Shown here: positions 63,156 through 64,000 of the stretch, in pieces | Layout of the letters: every line of letters starts with the position of its first letter | Numbering within the stretch: the stretch's first letter is position 1 | DNA from: Rossellomorea aquimaris TF-12 | GTDB taxonomy: Bacteria; Bacillota; Bacilli; Bacillales; Bacillaceae_B | Direction of reading: 5' to 3' | DNA length: 64,000 nucleotides | NCBI RefSeq assembly: GCF_001648555.1 | Contig: NZ_LQXM01000029.1 | Coordinates: forward strand, 248,001 to 312,000 | Notes under the pieces: model-generated | The model's input: the letters and a program-made list of their open reading frames with translations, nothing else | The model's database searches: none | What the model was told of the DNA's origin: nothing | Made by a program: the position numbers and the translations under genes

Positions 63156-63344
63156 TCTACTCTCCCCTAATTTAAAGTGTTTTTATTGCTCCACACTCCA
63201 TAAGTTAATGGACCTCAACTGTCTTCATTGTATCAAATCCAAAATATCCCAAATAGAAAATTATTGTTTTAAGAGTAAATAAAGCAGATTACTCCCACAA
63301 TAAGGAGGCTTCACGTATTCACTACATAAAAAGGAGATGATCTA

Positions 63345-63992
63345 TTGAAATTATCTTTAATTAAATTAACAATAATGCTTCTATCCCTTTCATTGATATT
63401 CTCAACAACTGAAGTTGCGGCAAAAGAACATGAAAGCAATCCAGATCTTTGTAAAAGCAAGTCTATGGTACAACTAAAAGGTGATTTAAGAAAATTGTGG
63501 ATTGACCATACAATTTGGACTAGAAATTACATCGTAAGTGCAATAGCCGAGTTAGAAGACACTGATGAAGTACTAGCAAGATTATTGAAAAACCAGGAGG
63601 ATATAGGGAATGCTATAAAACCGTTTTATGGAGAAGATGCTGGAAACAAGTTGGCGGATTTGTTAACAGACCACATACTTATTGCAGGGAAAATAGTTGA
63701 AGCAGCTAAAAGCGATAATCAGGCTGAATTAAAAAATTATAATTCTGATTGGTATCGCAACGCAGATGACATTGCCCATTTTCTTAGCAATGCAAATCCA
63801 AACTGGTCAAATAAACAATTAACAGATTTATTATATATGCATTTAAAGTTGGTTACTGAGGATGTTGTAGCAAGATTGAAAAAGGATTGGGAAGCAGATA
63901 TTATTGCCTTTGATAAAGGTGAAGCTCATATTATTGAGATTGCTGACGTACTTACAGATGGAATTATCAAACAATTCCCAAATCAATTTTAA
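63345..63992 (+). CDS. Secreted helical protein of unknown function
   Basis: A 215-residue protein with a signal peptide (about 1-25, cleaved near VAA-K). The mature part is helical, with DLRKLWIDHTIWTRNYIVSA and ADLLTDHILIAGKIVEAAKS near the middle, both typical of an uncharacterised Bacillus family of exported four-helix proteins. A TTG start is used: AAGGAG lies eight bases upstream. No enzymatic motif is visible. Confidence 0.75.
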   Translation: MKLSLIKLTIMLLSLSLIFSTTEVAAKEHESNPDLCKSKSMVQLKGDLRKLWIDHTIWTRNYIVSAIAELEDTDEVLARLLKNQEDIGNAIKPFYGEDAGNKLADLLTDHILIAGKIVEAAKSDNQAELKNYNSDWYRNADDIAHFLSNANPNWSNKQLTDLLYMHLKLVTEDVVARLKKDWEADIIAFDKGEAHIIEIADVLTDGIIKQFPNQF

Positions 63993-64000
63993 GAAGGTAT

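Overview
This window looks like chromosomal DNA from an AT-rich, Gram-positive member of the Bacillaceae. The reasons are strong AGGAGG-type ribosome binding sites, T-tailed intrinsic terminators, and many proteins of Bacillus type: YocH, MapB, GlpP/F/K/D, DgcK-like, AmpS, DacA, PbpA/H-like, Spo0M-like, a KinA/KinE-type PAS kinase and a LysM-CAP protein. Most genes lie on the minus strand. I saw no tRNA, rRNA, CRISPR array, prophage or insertion-sequence transposase.

Layout. 0-10 kb: cell-wall protein YocH, a 51-residue zinc ribbon, methionine aminopeptidase, a DUF2254 membrane protein, the CidA/CidB (LrgAB) pair, a DJ-1/PfpI protein, a PAS sensor kinase and topoisomerase III. 10-16 kb: an Xaa-Pro peptidase, a 30-residue holin-like toxin, a DUF4064 protein, an SDR enzyme and a monoacylglycerol-lipase-like hydrolase. 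16-23 kb: the glycerol block glpP-glpF-glpK-glpD, with terminator leaders before glpF and glpD and a promoter/cre site before glpF, followed by a diguanylate cyclase and a DeoR regulator. 23-31 kb: enzymes of general metabolism, GNATs, hydrolases and HIT proteins. 31-42 kb: two related pairs of Opp-type ABC permeases with no ATPase or binding protein, around dacA, a SET protein, an APH-like kinase and a DUF4306 pseudogene. 42-53 kb: an MFS transporter, a class B PBP, a half-length Spo0M, a nucleotidyltransferase, small membrane proteins, two genes that appear to begin at ATT, a LysM-CAP protein and several decaying genes. 53-64 kb: a Nudix protein, a lipoprotein, a secreted 5'-nucleotidase, a 27-residue cysteine-rich peptide, acyl-CoA dehydrogenase with a MerR regulator and a LiuR-like operator, a TraB protein, a divergent vWA/HTH pair and a secreted helical protein.

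The most unusual signal is the 12-mer AGGGACGGACCT, present at eight loci. At one locus it forms the arms of a perfect 46-bp palindrome that serves as a terminator. Elsewhere it is single, mostly inside genes where it reads through as apparently ordinary protein. This arrangement resembles the DNA uptake sequences of naturally competent bacteria, or a fixed REP-type word. Other items of note are two short loci with 21-bp (seven-codon) periodic repeats, two probable ATT start codons, a likely type I toxin gene, and several pseudogenes with visible frameshifts or fusions.
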